Assembly (NCBI GenBank): GCA_022711755.1
Contig: JAKLEA010000024.1
Location: forward strand, 1 to 64,000
Direction: 5' to 3'
Origin: Planctomycetota bacterium
Lineage (GTDB): Bacteria > Planctomycetota > Brocadiia > SM23-32 > JAKLEA01
DNA: 64,000 bases
Shown: positions 16,559 to 24,492 of the stretch, piece after piece
How the letters are laid out: every line of letters begins with the position of its first letter
Position numbering within the stretch: the stretch's first letter is position 1
Made by a program: the position numbers and the translations under genes
Notes under the pieces: model-generated
Database searches by the model: none
Told to the model about the DNA's origin: nothing
What the model saw: only the letters and a program-made list of their open reading frames with translations

Positions 16559-18328
16559 TCAAGCCGTCTTCAGCGCGCCCTGATACCCATTGTCGAAGCG
16601 CGGCAACTCCGCAAAGCGCAGGACGATATCGCCCTGTTTCTCGATGAAGACGCCCAGCTTCAGCCGGACGTCGCTTCGACCGCTTATTTTGAATTCCGCG
16701 CGAGCGCCGGAAGACAGGTTGACCGAGTCAAGATTGCAGTCCTTCCAGTTCCAGACGTATTCGCATATGTCCGAAAGCCTTGCCGGGATCGGCCGACAAT
16801 CGTCAATCTGTTTGCCGATGCGCTCCAGGATGTCGCGGAACTGCTCGCGGCTGAAGCGGGCAAGGTGGGCTTCCCGAGTGGCAAGGCATCCGAAGAATGC
16901 GTTTGAAAGCCCGTGAAGAACCTGTTCCGTCCCGGCCTGCGCCGCGGCGGCGACGTCGGCCTTCCGCCTTCCAGCCGCGCGATCCGGCCAGCGTTGCCAG
17001 AGGAAATCCTTTTCCGATGCCCAGGACTTGAGATCAATCCTGAACCAGTCGCACCCGTCGCGTTTCTTAAACGAAAGAACCTCCGGCGAAACCGGGCCGC
17101 TGTAGATGTATCGCAGGCCCTTGTTCTGCGGAAACGTGTCATAGACGATTCCGCAGCAGCCGAACGGATACGGAGACCAACACTGATGCTCGCCGTGTAA
17201 AGGCTCGTCGGGAACGATGAACCCGTTGCAATATGGTCTTCCGCGCCTTAGAAGCTCCAGCGCGGCGTTCGATCCGCACTCGCCAAGATGCGGCGCTAAA
17301 ACGCGCGGCGCGCTAATCCCCCAGCGTCGGAACTGCTCATCGGCGACATCCATGTAATGCGCCGCAAGGTCGTCATGCACTGGACCTTTGCCGGGGGAGA
17401 AGTGGATTCCCCGGCTCCATGAAAACGAGTGCTGTGAGAACTCGGCCTCATGGTCCTCGGCCGCAAGAACCGCCCGGCGGGCTGCGGATCGCGTCACATG
17501 ATCGAGATACAACCCGACATGCGCCGGGAAACCGTATTCGCGGAAGGAAGCGGCATATTCAAAGAATGGGAAACCCTCCCAGTCCGGATAGGCGTCCGGC
17601 CGTGCAAAGGCGATCCCGCCCGCGGTGTCTCCGACCGCGTCGTCAATCCTTGCGCAGACGAACGGCGGGCACATGAGAGTCACGAGCGGTTTTCGCGCCG
17701 CCCAGACTATCCCGCGCCAGAGAACGTCGGAAAGGCCATTGCCGTGCCCGAAGTTATCGGGAAGCCAGAACTCGTTGGATACTGAAAATACGAAAAGCCT
17801 GCCCTCTCCGATCCGTCCGCCGAGGCATATCGTCCTGCCCCGTCCGTCCTCCAGAAAGACCGTCGCCTTTCCCGACGGCTTGCAATAGCCGGCGCGGATG
17901 TTTTCCGGGACGGCGCGGTTGTGTCCGCTCTGGAAATGCGTGACGAAGTGCCGCCCCGCCGCGGCCTTCAGCGGTCCGGCCAGCTTCCCCGCTCCCGGAT
18001 AACGGATTCCAGACTCGCTGCGCATATCCGCCGGCAGCGATTTCAAGGCCGGATCCAGGACGACAAGCCCGACTCCCCCGCGAACCGCCTCAACCACGGA
18101 TTTCATCGTCGCGGGATCAATCGAGGCCGCAACGCCCTCCTGCGCCATGATTATCGCGGCTGCGCATTTCAGGTCATCCGGATCGGGCATTCCGGTCGCG
18201 AGATCGCAAACCCGCCAGGGAAAGCCGCAGTGCTTTAGGAGCGAGTAGACCGCTCGGCGAAGATCTGCGTAGCGGGATTCCCTGCCGGAGTCCGCCAGAA
18301 CAAGCAATTGTCCGTTTGCTCTCGGCAT
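16559..18328 (-). CDS. hypothetical protein, GATase-like N-terminus and deacetylase-like core
   Basis: 589-residue protein not confidently recognised. The first ~230 residues read as a ThuA/class-I-amidotransferase-like fold (GQLLVLADSGRES, CAAAIIMAQEG, GVGLVVLDPAL) ending in RLFVFSVSNEFWLPDNFGHG. The middle part resembles a polysaccharide-deacetylase barrel: VCARIDDAVGDTAGG with an acidic pair, GFPAHVGLYLDHV, HEAEFSQHSFSW and VLAPHLGECGSN. A small beta domain closes it. No signal peptide is visible. It lies 36 bases downstream of the pilus-type genes on the same strand and could share their transcript, though nothing links it to pili in function. Confidence 0.6.
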   Translation of the reverse strand: MPRANGQLLVLADSGRESRYADLRRAVYSLLKHCGFPWRVCDLATGMPDPDDLKCAAAIIMAQEGVAASIDPATMKSVVEAVRGGVGLVVLDPALKSLPADMRSESGIRYPGAGKLAGPLKAAAGRHFVTHFQSGHNRAVPENIRAGYCKPSGKATVFLEDGRGRTICLGGRIGEGRLFVFSVSNEFWLPDNFGHGNGLSDVLWRGIVWAARKPLVTLMCPPFVCARIDDAVGDTAGGIAFARPDAYPDWEGFPFFEYAASFREYGFPAHVGLYLDHVTRSAARRAVLAAEDHEAEFSQHSFSWSRGIHFSPGKGPVHDDLAAHYMDVADEQFRRWGISAPRVLAPHLGECGSNAALELLRRGRPYCNGFIVPDEPLHGEHQCWSPYPFGCCGIVYDTFPQNKGLRYIYSGPVSPEVLSFKKRDGCDWFRIDLKSWASEKDFLWQRWPDRAAGRRKADVAAAAQAGTEQVLHGLSNAFFGCLATREAHLARFSREQFRDILERIGKQIDDCRPIPARLSDICEYVWNWKDCNLDSVNLSSGARAEFKISGRSDVRLKLGVFIEKQGDIVLRFAELPRFDNGYQGALKTA

Positions 18329-18364
18329 CGGAATCTCACGAGAATGAGCCTGTATCGGCCAATG

Positions 18365-18637
18365 TCACTGTGAGAGAATGATGAAAGAGAAATCCCGCGA
18401 TTCCGGAACCTGCTCCCACGCGGCAATGACCCGCCGGTTGATTTCGATCTGCTTCTTGGGCGCTTCAGCGGGCGGGCCGGGCAGAGTCTTCATCGCCGGT
18501 TCAAGCTCCGCCGCCATCCGCCGGATTTCCTTGCATTTCGAGGAAGTCGTCGCAAGGCGATATCCGGTCAAGCCCATCATGGCCGCGCACCCAATGCAGA
18601 CCACGATGAAGAAAATCCCGGCGGCATGGCGATACAT
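18365..18637 (-). CDS. small single-pass membrane protein of the pilus-type cluster
   Basis: 90-residue protein with one membrane segment at the N-terminus (GIFFIVVCIGCAAMMGLTGY) and a polar, helical, Pro-containing tail. Its start at 18637 follows CGGAGA and lies 4 bases after the stop of the PilO-like gene, so the two are probably co-translated. Size and topology fit an accessory of the PilMNO inner-membrane platform, or a truncated PilP-like partner, but no diagnostic motif is visible. The longer frame from 18688 overlaps the upstream gene and is unlikely. Confidence 0.65.
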   Translation of the reverse strand: MYRHAAGIFFIVVCIGCAAMMGLTGYRLATTSSKCKEIRRMAAELEPAMKTLPGPPAEAPKKQIEINRRVIAAWEQVPESRDFSFIILSQ

Positions 18638-18641
18638 TGCT

Positions 18642-19466
18642 CTATCTCCGGTAAATCTCCGGGTCGAGAACGTCGAGATCCATGACAACCCGAACGGTCA
18701 GCCCCTTCGGATCCTTCCTTTTCGTTCCGACAACCGGTTTGAACTCCAGTTTCTTCACAGCGATCAGCAGGTTGCTGCTGCCTGCGCGCGTCATATCGGC
18801 GAGGTGGCGCCCGAGGGACTGCATGTAACACTCAAATTCGACATGTATCGGAATCGGCTTGAGTCTGACCGCGATGTCGGCCCCAGGCGGGATGTCCGGC
18901 GGCGCTTCTTCCGACTTTGCCGGGGTGGAATAGCCCGGTTGCAGGACGCCGCGCGTTTCCAGCCGGGCGATCCTTGCCCCGGACTTGGCTGGCAGGACGA
19001 CGGAAATTGCATGAATGACCATTATTCGCTTTTCGACAAGCGGCATCTCGGCGTCCGCCGGCAGGGCCGTGGAATTCTCCCAACTGTAGGGCTGATAAAC
19101 CTTTGCGCCAAGCTCCTTTTCAAGTTTCTTGGATTCCTCGGCATAGAGCGCCTTGAACTCCTGCGCGGTGATGCCCGGTTTCATTATGCGTTTCGTCTCA
19201 AGTATGTTGTCGTATTTGAGCATCATCTCGACGGAAGCCTGATAGCTTTTCGCCGCATCAGCGCTGAATGCAGTCAGGCGCTCAATGTATTGCCGCGTCG
19301 GCAACCTCGTCGGATTCTCGCTCAGCGACGCCAGTTCCTTGTGAGTGACGTACAGCTTGTCCTCGTCCCGGCGATTCTTCCCGGACATCGGCAGAAGCAG
19401 CAGCGCCCATCCCGCGACCGAGATGGCGATCAGCGCGCCGAAGATCATCCAGAAGAATCGCTTCAT
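18642..19466 (-). CDS. PilO-like inner-membrane protein
   Basis: 274-residue bitopic protein: one membrane segment (FFWMIFGALIAISVAGWALL), then a helical region with coiled-coil character (about 30-130) and a C-terminal mixed domain ending LTVRVVMDLDVLDPE. This is the layout of PilO/GspM-type proteins of type IV pilus and type II secretion platforms, which bind PilN through their periplasmic coiled coils. Its ATG overlaps the TGA of the PilM-like gene by one base (TGATG), so translation is coupled. Assignment rests on layout and neighbours rather than on a signature motif. The frame open from 19694 is an extension into the upstream gene. Confidence 0.7.
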   Translation of the reverse strand: MKRFFWMIFGALIAISVAGWALLLLPMSGKNRRDEDKLYVTHKELASLSENPTRLPTRQYIERLTAFSADAAKSYQASVEMMLKYDNILETKRIMKPGITAQEFKALYAEESKKLEKELGAKVYQPYSWENSTALPADAEMPLVEKRIMVIHAISVVLPAKSGARIARLETRGVLQPGYSTPAKSEEAPPDIPPGADIAVRLKPIPIHVEFECYMQSLGRHLADMTRAGSSNLLIAVKKLEFKPVVGTKRKDPKGLTVRVVMDLDVLDPEIYRR

Positions 19467-21307
19467 CAGTCTTCCTTCATCACCAACATATCCCAGGCGA
19501 ACTTGAAACCGAAGGTTTTGGGATCGAGTGACTCGAAACGGACGTTGCTGACTGCGCACGGGATCGCGCCGTTCTCGCCCTCGTAGGGTTGTGAGATCGT
19601 TAATGCCGTCTTTCCCGCCGTCGCCTTGATCACGTGCCATGCGCCGTCCGGGCCGAGGATGAAATCCTTGCCCGACACAATTGCTGTATCCCATTCGGTC
19701 CCGATTCCACTGACTGTGTCAGACCCCCTGGCGAATTGCGCCTGACCGAGCCGATACTTTATGAAATCGGGCCTCTTGCGAAGCGGTTCGACCAGCGCCA
19801 TGTTGATGAGATTGACGGCTGTAAGCTGACTATCGGCCCCGGCGACCCGGGCATCCGCCGTGAATGAAAGCATGAATATGCCTTCCTTTATATCGCTGCG
19901 TTTCATGTCAACGCCTTTGAGCAACAGGCGCGGGCCGCCCGGGGGAAGCGATTCGAATTGAGCGATCAGCGCGTTCAGCGCCTCAAGATAAGCCGAGCGA
20001 CCATAACTGACAGCGTCCAGATAATCGCACTCAGTGATCAACGCCGCGTTGTTTTTTCTGGCGCGCTCCTCATTGCGGAGTCTTGTGTATTCCGTCATGA
20101 ACGAGGCCGTCTCCCGCTCGGTCGCGCCGAGGAATGCTGTCTTATCGGCGTATTCCATGGCCAGCAGGATGAGTGTTGAAAGCGCCAGAACGCCCGCCCC
20201 GGCCAACCATAGGGGGTTTCGCTTCGCGGATTCAGCCGCTCGTGCCGAGCGGCTTTCAATAAGGCTTACGCGCGTCACTCCCAGCCCCGCGCCCTGGAGA
20301 GCGCATCCGACCGCCGTCAGGAGTCCGCGCAGATTTTCCTTTATCAGCGCCGCATCGGCAGATGTGTCAACAGCAATCCTGGCGAACTTCTCTGTGGAGA
20401 CCACATCGCTGCCGAATGTCCGTTTCAAAGCGGCAGGGAAGCCCATCAACTCCGCCCCACCCCCGGCCAGATGCACGCTTTCAAAACCGCCCTCCATGCC
20501 ATGCCCGCGCATGTAGTTATATGCCGCAAATATTTCTCCAACCATGGAGTCAATCTGTGGGCGGATCGCCTCATGAATCTGTTCTGCAAACTTGGATTGC
20601 CTTATATTTCGCTTGGCGTTGTCGGCGGCGTCGAACTCAAGCCCGAATCTCTGCTGCAGGCTCGCGGTTACGCGGTTTCCGCCAGCGGACAACCCGCGCA
20701 CCCAGAAGCGATCCCCCTTGACGCCGATGATCTGCGTGGATTCTGCACCGACGTCAACGACCAGTTGCCCCTTGCCGGAATCGCATTCGAAATTGATGAA
20801 GTTGAGCAACCCCAGGGGAGCCGGGATTATCTCATCGGCCCCCGTAAAGCCCGCCGCCTCGAAGCATGCGGAGTAGTTGGCCAGCGTTGCCTTCTTGACG
20901 GCGAAGAGCAGGCCGTGTCTCTCAGGCCCTTCGCCGACCGATTCCGGAAACAGATAGTAGTCCCATACAACGTCGTCCAGAACAAAGGGTATCTGGTTCT
21001 GCGCCTCGAAAGCGACCAGTTCCTCGATGGACCTGCGCCCGACGGGCGTCACTGAAATCTCATTGATGAGCAGGGCCAGGGAGGGGATAGCGACAACCAC
21101 GCGATCGCCCTTGATCCGGTTTCGTTCCTGAAAAGTCTTCAACGCCTTCCACATGCGCTTGTCGCGGCTGGGATCCCCCTTCTGCTTCGGCGGTTCGCCG
21201 GAGAAGCTGACTATGTCCGTCTTGAGAATCCTGACCTTCCCCCCTTTGGAGTCAATCAGGACGCCCTTGACGGCCGATTGAGCCATGTCAATTCCCCAAG
21301 CCTTCAT
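19466..21307 (-). CDS. PilM-like ATPase fused to a PilN-like membrane segment
   Basis: 613-residue protein. Residues 1-~345 form an actin-like PilM domain: KAWGIDMAQSAVKGVLID (phosphate loop 1), VVVAIPSLALLINEI, LPV-like FEAQNQIPFVLDDVVWDY, LVVDVGAESTQIIGV (phosphate loop 2, about 182-196) and VHLAGGGAELMGF (adenosine motif). A membrane helix follows at ~365-386 (WLAGAGVLALSTLILLAMEY), then a helical and mixed periplasmic part of ~225 residues, as in PilN. PilM and PilN are normally separate proteins joined by a short PilN peptide, so this is a covalent version. With the PilO-like gene it would form an inner-membrane assembly platform. No PilQ, PilB, PilC or PilT gene is in the window. Confidence 0.82.
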   Translation of the reverse strand: MKAWGIDMAQSAVKGVLIDSKGGKVRILKTDIVSFSGEPPKQKGDPSRDKRMWKALKTFQERNRIKGDRVVVAIPSLALLINEISVTPVGRRSIEELVAFEAQNQIPFVLDDVVWDYYLFPESVGEGPERHGLLFAVKKATLANYSACFEAAGFTGADEIIPAPLGLLNFINFECDSGKGQLVVDVGAESTQIIGVKGDRFWVRGLSAGGNRVTASLQQRFGLEFDAADNAKRNIRQSKFAEQIHEAIRPQIDSMVGEIFAAYNYMRGHGMEGGFESVHLAGGGAELMGFPAALKRTFGSDVVSTEKFARIAVDTSADAALIKENLRGLLTAVGCALQGAGLGVTRVSLIESRSARAAESAKRNPLWLAGAGVLALSTLILLAMEYADKTAFLGATERETASFMTEYTRLRNEERARKNNAALITECDYLDAVSYGRSAYLEALNALIAQFESLPPGGPRLLLKGVDMKRSDIKEGIFMLSFTADARVAGADSQLTAVNLINMALVEPLRKRPDFIKYRLGQAQFARGSDTVSGIGTEWDTAIVSGKDFILGPDGAWHVIKATAGKTALTISQPYEGENGAIPCAVSNVRFESLDPKTFGFKFAWDMLVMKED

Positions 21308-21596
21308 GATGCAGACATGTTACGACAAAATGGGGCGGGCAATCAACACAAGGCCCGATTATGATGTTATTGCAGTTTGCGAGATGAGGCGCTGCTGAGT
21401 GGCGCGATGGAGCGCGCCGCGCGTGAGAAGAACTTTTTAAATGTCCTTGGCAGTCCGGATTGACAAGGACGGCTCGGTGGTCATAACCTGCATGTGCCAG
21501 GCGCAGGGCTGAAGGGACATGATGGAGACTTTCGACAGCTTGCGCAGTGAATGATTCAACAGATGGTTTTCACATACCACTCAGGAGGTGAAAGCA
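21308..21596. other. divergent intergenic region
   Basis: This region separates the pilM-like gene from the LolA-like gene. It holds a possible promoter for the plus strand (annotated separately) and the ribosome site AGGAGGTG at 21583-21590. I see no RNA gene or repeat family member. Confidence 0.4.
21460..21487 (+). promoter_or_regulatory. possible sigma-70 type promoter
   Basis: TTGACA at 21460-21465 matches the -35 consensus exactly, and CATAAC at 21482-21487 matches four of six -10 positions at a 16-base spacing. It would give a leader of about 100 bases for the LolA-like gene. This is by eye only and chance matches are common. Confidence 0.3.
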
Positions 21597-22475
21597 ATGA
21601 ACAGAAGACAATGCGGCTGGAAGTTAATGTTGACCGTGGTTCTGGGCATGGCGGCGCTGGCCGGCGCGGCAAGGGCGGAGGACTTCGCGGGCCTTGTTGA
21701 AAGGGCAAAGGCCAGAAAGGCCAAGGTTGACGCCCAGGTCAGGGACATCACAATGGTCCAGCAGATGGCCGGCATGATGCCGGCTGAGAAGGGGGAGGAG
21801 CCGCAGAAGGTCACCGGGGACATGAAGGTCTACGTGAAAGCCGGGAAAACGCGCATCGAGAACGACATAACGATCCCCGGCCTGCAAGCGAAATTGAAAG
21901 ACCTGCCGCCCGAGATAGCCAACCAGATGCAAGGCCCGATTAAGAGCGTCACCATCGTCAACGGAGAGACGACCATCATGTGGACCCCGGCGGCCGGAAA
22001 GAGGCAGTTGCCGCCGACGGAGCATCGCGAAACGGCCGCCTGCCGCGAATGGTGGGAGTGGATGAAAACGGGAACCGTCACCGGCGAGGACAATGTCGGC
22101 GACAGGGACACCTACGTCGTAGAGGCAACCGGCGAAAGCCTGAAAGAAGCCCCCTTCACCAAGGTCTGGGTTGACAAGAGCATGCTTCAGATGATTCAGG
22201 GCGAGGCCAAGGATACACCGGAAGGCGTGATGATGATCACATGCTCTGACATTCGCAGGGTCATGGGCGAGCTGCTGCTCCCCTACAAAATGGAAATGAA
22301 ACAGGACGGCAAGCTCGTCTTCTCGGTCACCGTCACGTCAGTGCTTGTGAACAAGGGACTTGCGGATGATCTTTTCGACGCTGGGAAGCTGAAGGGCGAC
22401 AAACCGCAACCCCCGCGTCCGGCCAAGCCCAAAGCCCCCGCCAAACCGGCAAAGAAGGGCGGCGCGCGGAGATAA
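21597..22475 (+). CDS. exported LolA-like/outer-membrane lipoprotein-sorting-type protein
   Basis: 292-residue exported protein. The signal peptide (LMLTVVLGMAALAGAARAED) ends in an AxA site. The mature part has the strand pattern of LolA/LolB-like lipid-binding half-barrels: TGDMKVYVKAGKTRIEND, KSVTIVNGETTIMWTPA, DRDTYVVEATG, TKVWVDKSMLQMIQGE. The C-terminus is a Pro/Lys/Ala tail (KPQPPRPAKPKAPAKPAKK) that may bind the envelope or nucleic acid. The ATG at 21597 follows an ideal AGGAGGTG by 6 bases; the GTG at 21588 is inside that site. No partner LolB or Lol transporter is nearby. Confidence 0.7.
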   Translation: MNRRQCGWKLMLTVVLGMAALAGAARAEDFAGLVERAKARKAKVDAQVRDITMVQQMAGMMPAEKGEEPQKVTGDMKVYVKAGKTRIENDITIPGLQAKLKDLPPEIANQMQGPIKSVTIVNGETTIMWTPAAGKRQLPPTEHRETAACREWWEWMKTGTVTGEDNVGDRDTYVVEATGESLKEAPFTKVWVDKSMLQMIQGEAKDTPEGVMMITCSDIRRVMGELLLPYKMEMKQDGKLVFSVTVTSVLVNKGLADDLFDAGKLKGDKPQPPRPAKPKAPAKPAKKGGARR

Positions 22476-22577
22476 CTCCGCGCCGGTGGCAGTCGGGGGC
22501 GCGCGTCCATTCGGGCTTCATTATCTTCGCGCAAGGCGCGACCCTGCAGTCAACCGCCCGCGCGCAGGAGGACAAGG

Positions 22578-23951
22578 ATGTCAATCCCAACCCGTCGGAA
22601 CTGGTCGAATCACCCCTGGCTCATCGTTGATCGCGGCATGTTGGAGATCGAGCGCCGGCAATGCGTCGAGGAAGGCCGTGATATTGCACCCCTGGAGCAG
22701 GAATTCGAGGAACTGACCGCCCTAGACCTCTTGCGCGAAGAAAATATAAGCCGCGCCGAAGCTCTCCTAGACGCGGCGCAAGTTCTTCCGCTGAAGCCCG
22801 GTTATCCGTTCCGCGAACCGTCAGACCTTGAAGGAATCCGGCGGGAAAGGCCCGCCGCGGTCGCCCTGCCGCCCAAGCGCCTGACGGACGCCGCGCTGAA
22901 GGAGAAAGCCCTCGGCGCATGGAACGGGCGCGCGGCTGGCTGCCTGCTCGGAAAACCTGCGGAGGGAAGGAAAAGCGCTCAAATCGAGAAGTACCTCCAG
23001 GCGCAGAATCGCTGGCCGCTGGACCGATACTTCTCCCTGGCGGCATCCCAAGAACTTGCGCGCGAGTGCGGCTTCAACACCGGTTGGAAGGGGCTGTTCG
23101 AGGAAGGCATAACGTGCATGGTCGAGGACGACGACACGAACTATACCGCCACGGGACTGGCCATTGTTGAAACATGGGGGCGGGACTTCACGCCCGACCA
23201 CGTCGCCCGCTTCTGGCTCCAGAACATCCCCATATTCCATGTCTGCACGGCGGAGCGCGTGGCGTACAAGAACCTCGCTGATTGCGTGCCGCCGCCGGAG
23301 TCGGCATCGTTCCGCAACTGCTACCGGGAATGGATCGGAGCGCAGATACGCGCCGACTTCTTCGGTTACGTCAACCCCGGCAATCCCGAACTGGCGGCGG
23401 AGTTCGCATGGCGCGACGCCTGCATCAGCCACGTAAAGAACGGCATCTATGGGGAGATGTGGGCTGCGGCAATGATTGCAGCGGCATACGTCACGGATGA
23501 CGCCGAAGAAGCAATCCGCGCGGGACTGGCGCAGATACCGGGAAAATGCAGGCTGGCCGAAGGCGTGAGCCGCATCCTCGCCCAGCGACGTGATGGCTTG
23601 ACCTATGAAGAGACGATTGCCGACCTGCGGACGCGCTGGGACGAATACAAGGCGCACGACTGGTGCCACACAATCAGCAACGCTGAGATCGTGGCCATCG
23701 CCCTCCTCTGGGGCGACAAGGATTTCGGGAAAACGATCTGCATGGCCGTAACCCCCGGTTTCGACACGGACTGCAACGGAGCCACGGCCGGAAGCGTATT
23801 GGGCATGATCCTCGGCGCGCGCAACCTGCCCGATTACTGGATCAAACCGCTCAATGACACGCTGCTGACCGGCGTGGCCGGGTATCATAAGGTATCACTG
23901 ACGGCGATGGCGGATAAAACCGTCGAACTCATAAAGCGCGTCAGCGGTTGA
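22578..23951 (+). CDS. ADP-ribosylglycohydrolase family protein
   Basis: 457-residue protein of the ADP-ribosylglycohydrolase (ARH/DraG) fold, which binds Mg2+ and typically removes ADP-ribose or related groups. The fold begins around residue 105 with KALGAWNGRAAGCLLGKPAEG (the G-x-x-x-G-x-A-x-G segment). MVEDDDTNYTAT is the first metal site, and GFDTDCNGATAGSVLGMILG is the DTD-C-N-G-A-x-x-G second site; both are complete. About 100 residues before the fold (MSIPTRRNWSNHPWL ... ) form an extra helical domain absent from DraG. A GGAGG-type site precedes the ATG. The target is unknown; neighbours are a LolA-like protein and a pilin. Confidence 0.88.
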   Translation: MSIPTRRNWSNHPWLIVDRGMLEIERRQCVEEGRDIAPLEQEFEELTALDLLREENISRAEALLDAAQVLPLKPGYPFREPSDLEGIRRERPAAVALPPKRLTDAALKEKALGAWNGRAAGCLLGKPAEGRKSAQIEKYLQAQNRWPLDRYFSLAASQELARECGFNTGWKGLFEEGITCMVEDDDTNYTATGLAIVETWGRDFTPDHVARFWLQNIPIFHVCTAERVAYKNLADCVPPPESASFRNCYREWIGAQIRADFFGYVNPGNPELAAEFAWRDACISHVKNGIYGEMWAAAMIAAAYVTDDAEEAIRAGLAQIPGKCRLAEGVSRILAQRRDGLTYEETIADLRTRWDEYKAHDWCHTISNAEIVAIALLWGDKDFGKTICMAVTPGFDTDCNGATAGSVLGMILGARNLPDYWIKPLNDTLLTGVAGYHKVSLTAMADKTVELIKRVSG

Positions 23952-24111
23952 TTGGGTGGAATTGCTTCCGGCAGGTTCTGCCGCGCAAATACGTCCCCGA
24001 CATCATTTCTGGAGACAGACCCGCCGTCCACTCGGGCGGCAGGTCCGTCTTCCAGTTTCCCGACAAGGCCGGAAGCGGCTTCCGCGCCTCCGCCAGGCGG
24101 GATTAACCTTC

Positions 24112-24172
24112 CCGCCGACGCCTTTCATCGTGTCGGTCAACTCGGCAGATTGCCGCCGACGCCTTCCATCGT
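24112..24172 (-). repeat. 20-base direct repeat at the 3' end of the pilin gene
   Basis: On the minus strand the pilin's codons for TMEGVGG (ACGATGGAAGGCGTCGGCGG, 24172-24153) recur 41 bases downstream as ACGATGAAAGGCGTCGGCGG (24131-24112), with one mismatch. The spacing is not a multiple of three and the second copy lies after the stop, so it looks like a partial tandem duplication of the gene's end or the remnant of a second pilin. Confidence 0.6.
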
Positions 24173-24280
24173 TCCTCTGGCCCTTTCGCCGACCGCTCTC
24201 AGGGCGGCGATTACCACGATTGCCACCAGCGCCAGAATCAGCGCATACTCCACGAGGCTTTGTCCTTTGCTCTTTTTCAT
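24137..24280 (-). CDS. Flp/Fap-type (class IVb) pilin, 47 residues
   Basis: Very short gene for a class IVb pilin. The sequence starts MKKSKGQSLVEYALILALVA and continues with a hydrophobic helix (IVVIAAL), then a basic tail (RAVGERARGTMEGVGGNLPS). Flp/Fap prepilins have the same layout: a short basic leader, Gly cleaved by a TadV/PilD-type peptidase, and mature QSLVEYAL with the Glu5-equivalent. AAGGAGAG lies just upstream of the ATG. It sits between an ADP-ribosylglycohydrolase gene and sppA, with no tad genes near. It might supply the subunit for the PilM/PilO-like platform 3 kb away or for tad genes elsewhere. Confidence 0.85.
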   Translation of the reverse strand: MKKSKGQSLVEYALILALVAIVVIAALRAVGERARGTMEGVGGNLPS

Positions 24281-24492
24281 CTGTTCTCTCCTTGCTCTGA
24301 ATTGACCTTGCTCCGAATCACGCGCGGCCTTTCCCGGGTGGCCACTGTCTGACTAATTAAACAACTACCGCAGCGGTTTGTTTCAAAATAATCTGCGCAT
24401 AAAAATACATACCAACGAGCGACTTTCTGATATACGATGCCCATCCGGAATGACGCTTCGCGCAGTTGATCCCGCGATGGAGAGAGAACCAA
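24281..24492. other. divergent intergenic region between pilin and sppA
   Basis: AT-rich relative to its surroundings. It carries the small palindrome ACCGCAGCGGT near 24366. The minus strand has TTGAAA followed 19 bases later by TTTAAT, a weak promoter candidate for the pilin. GGAG at 24479-24482 is the ribosome site of sppA. Confidence 0.35.
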
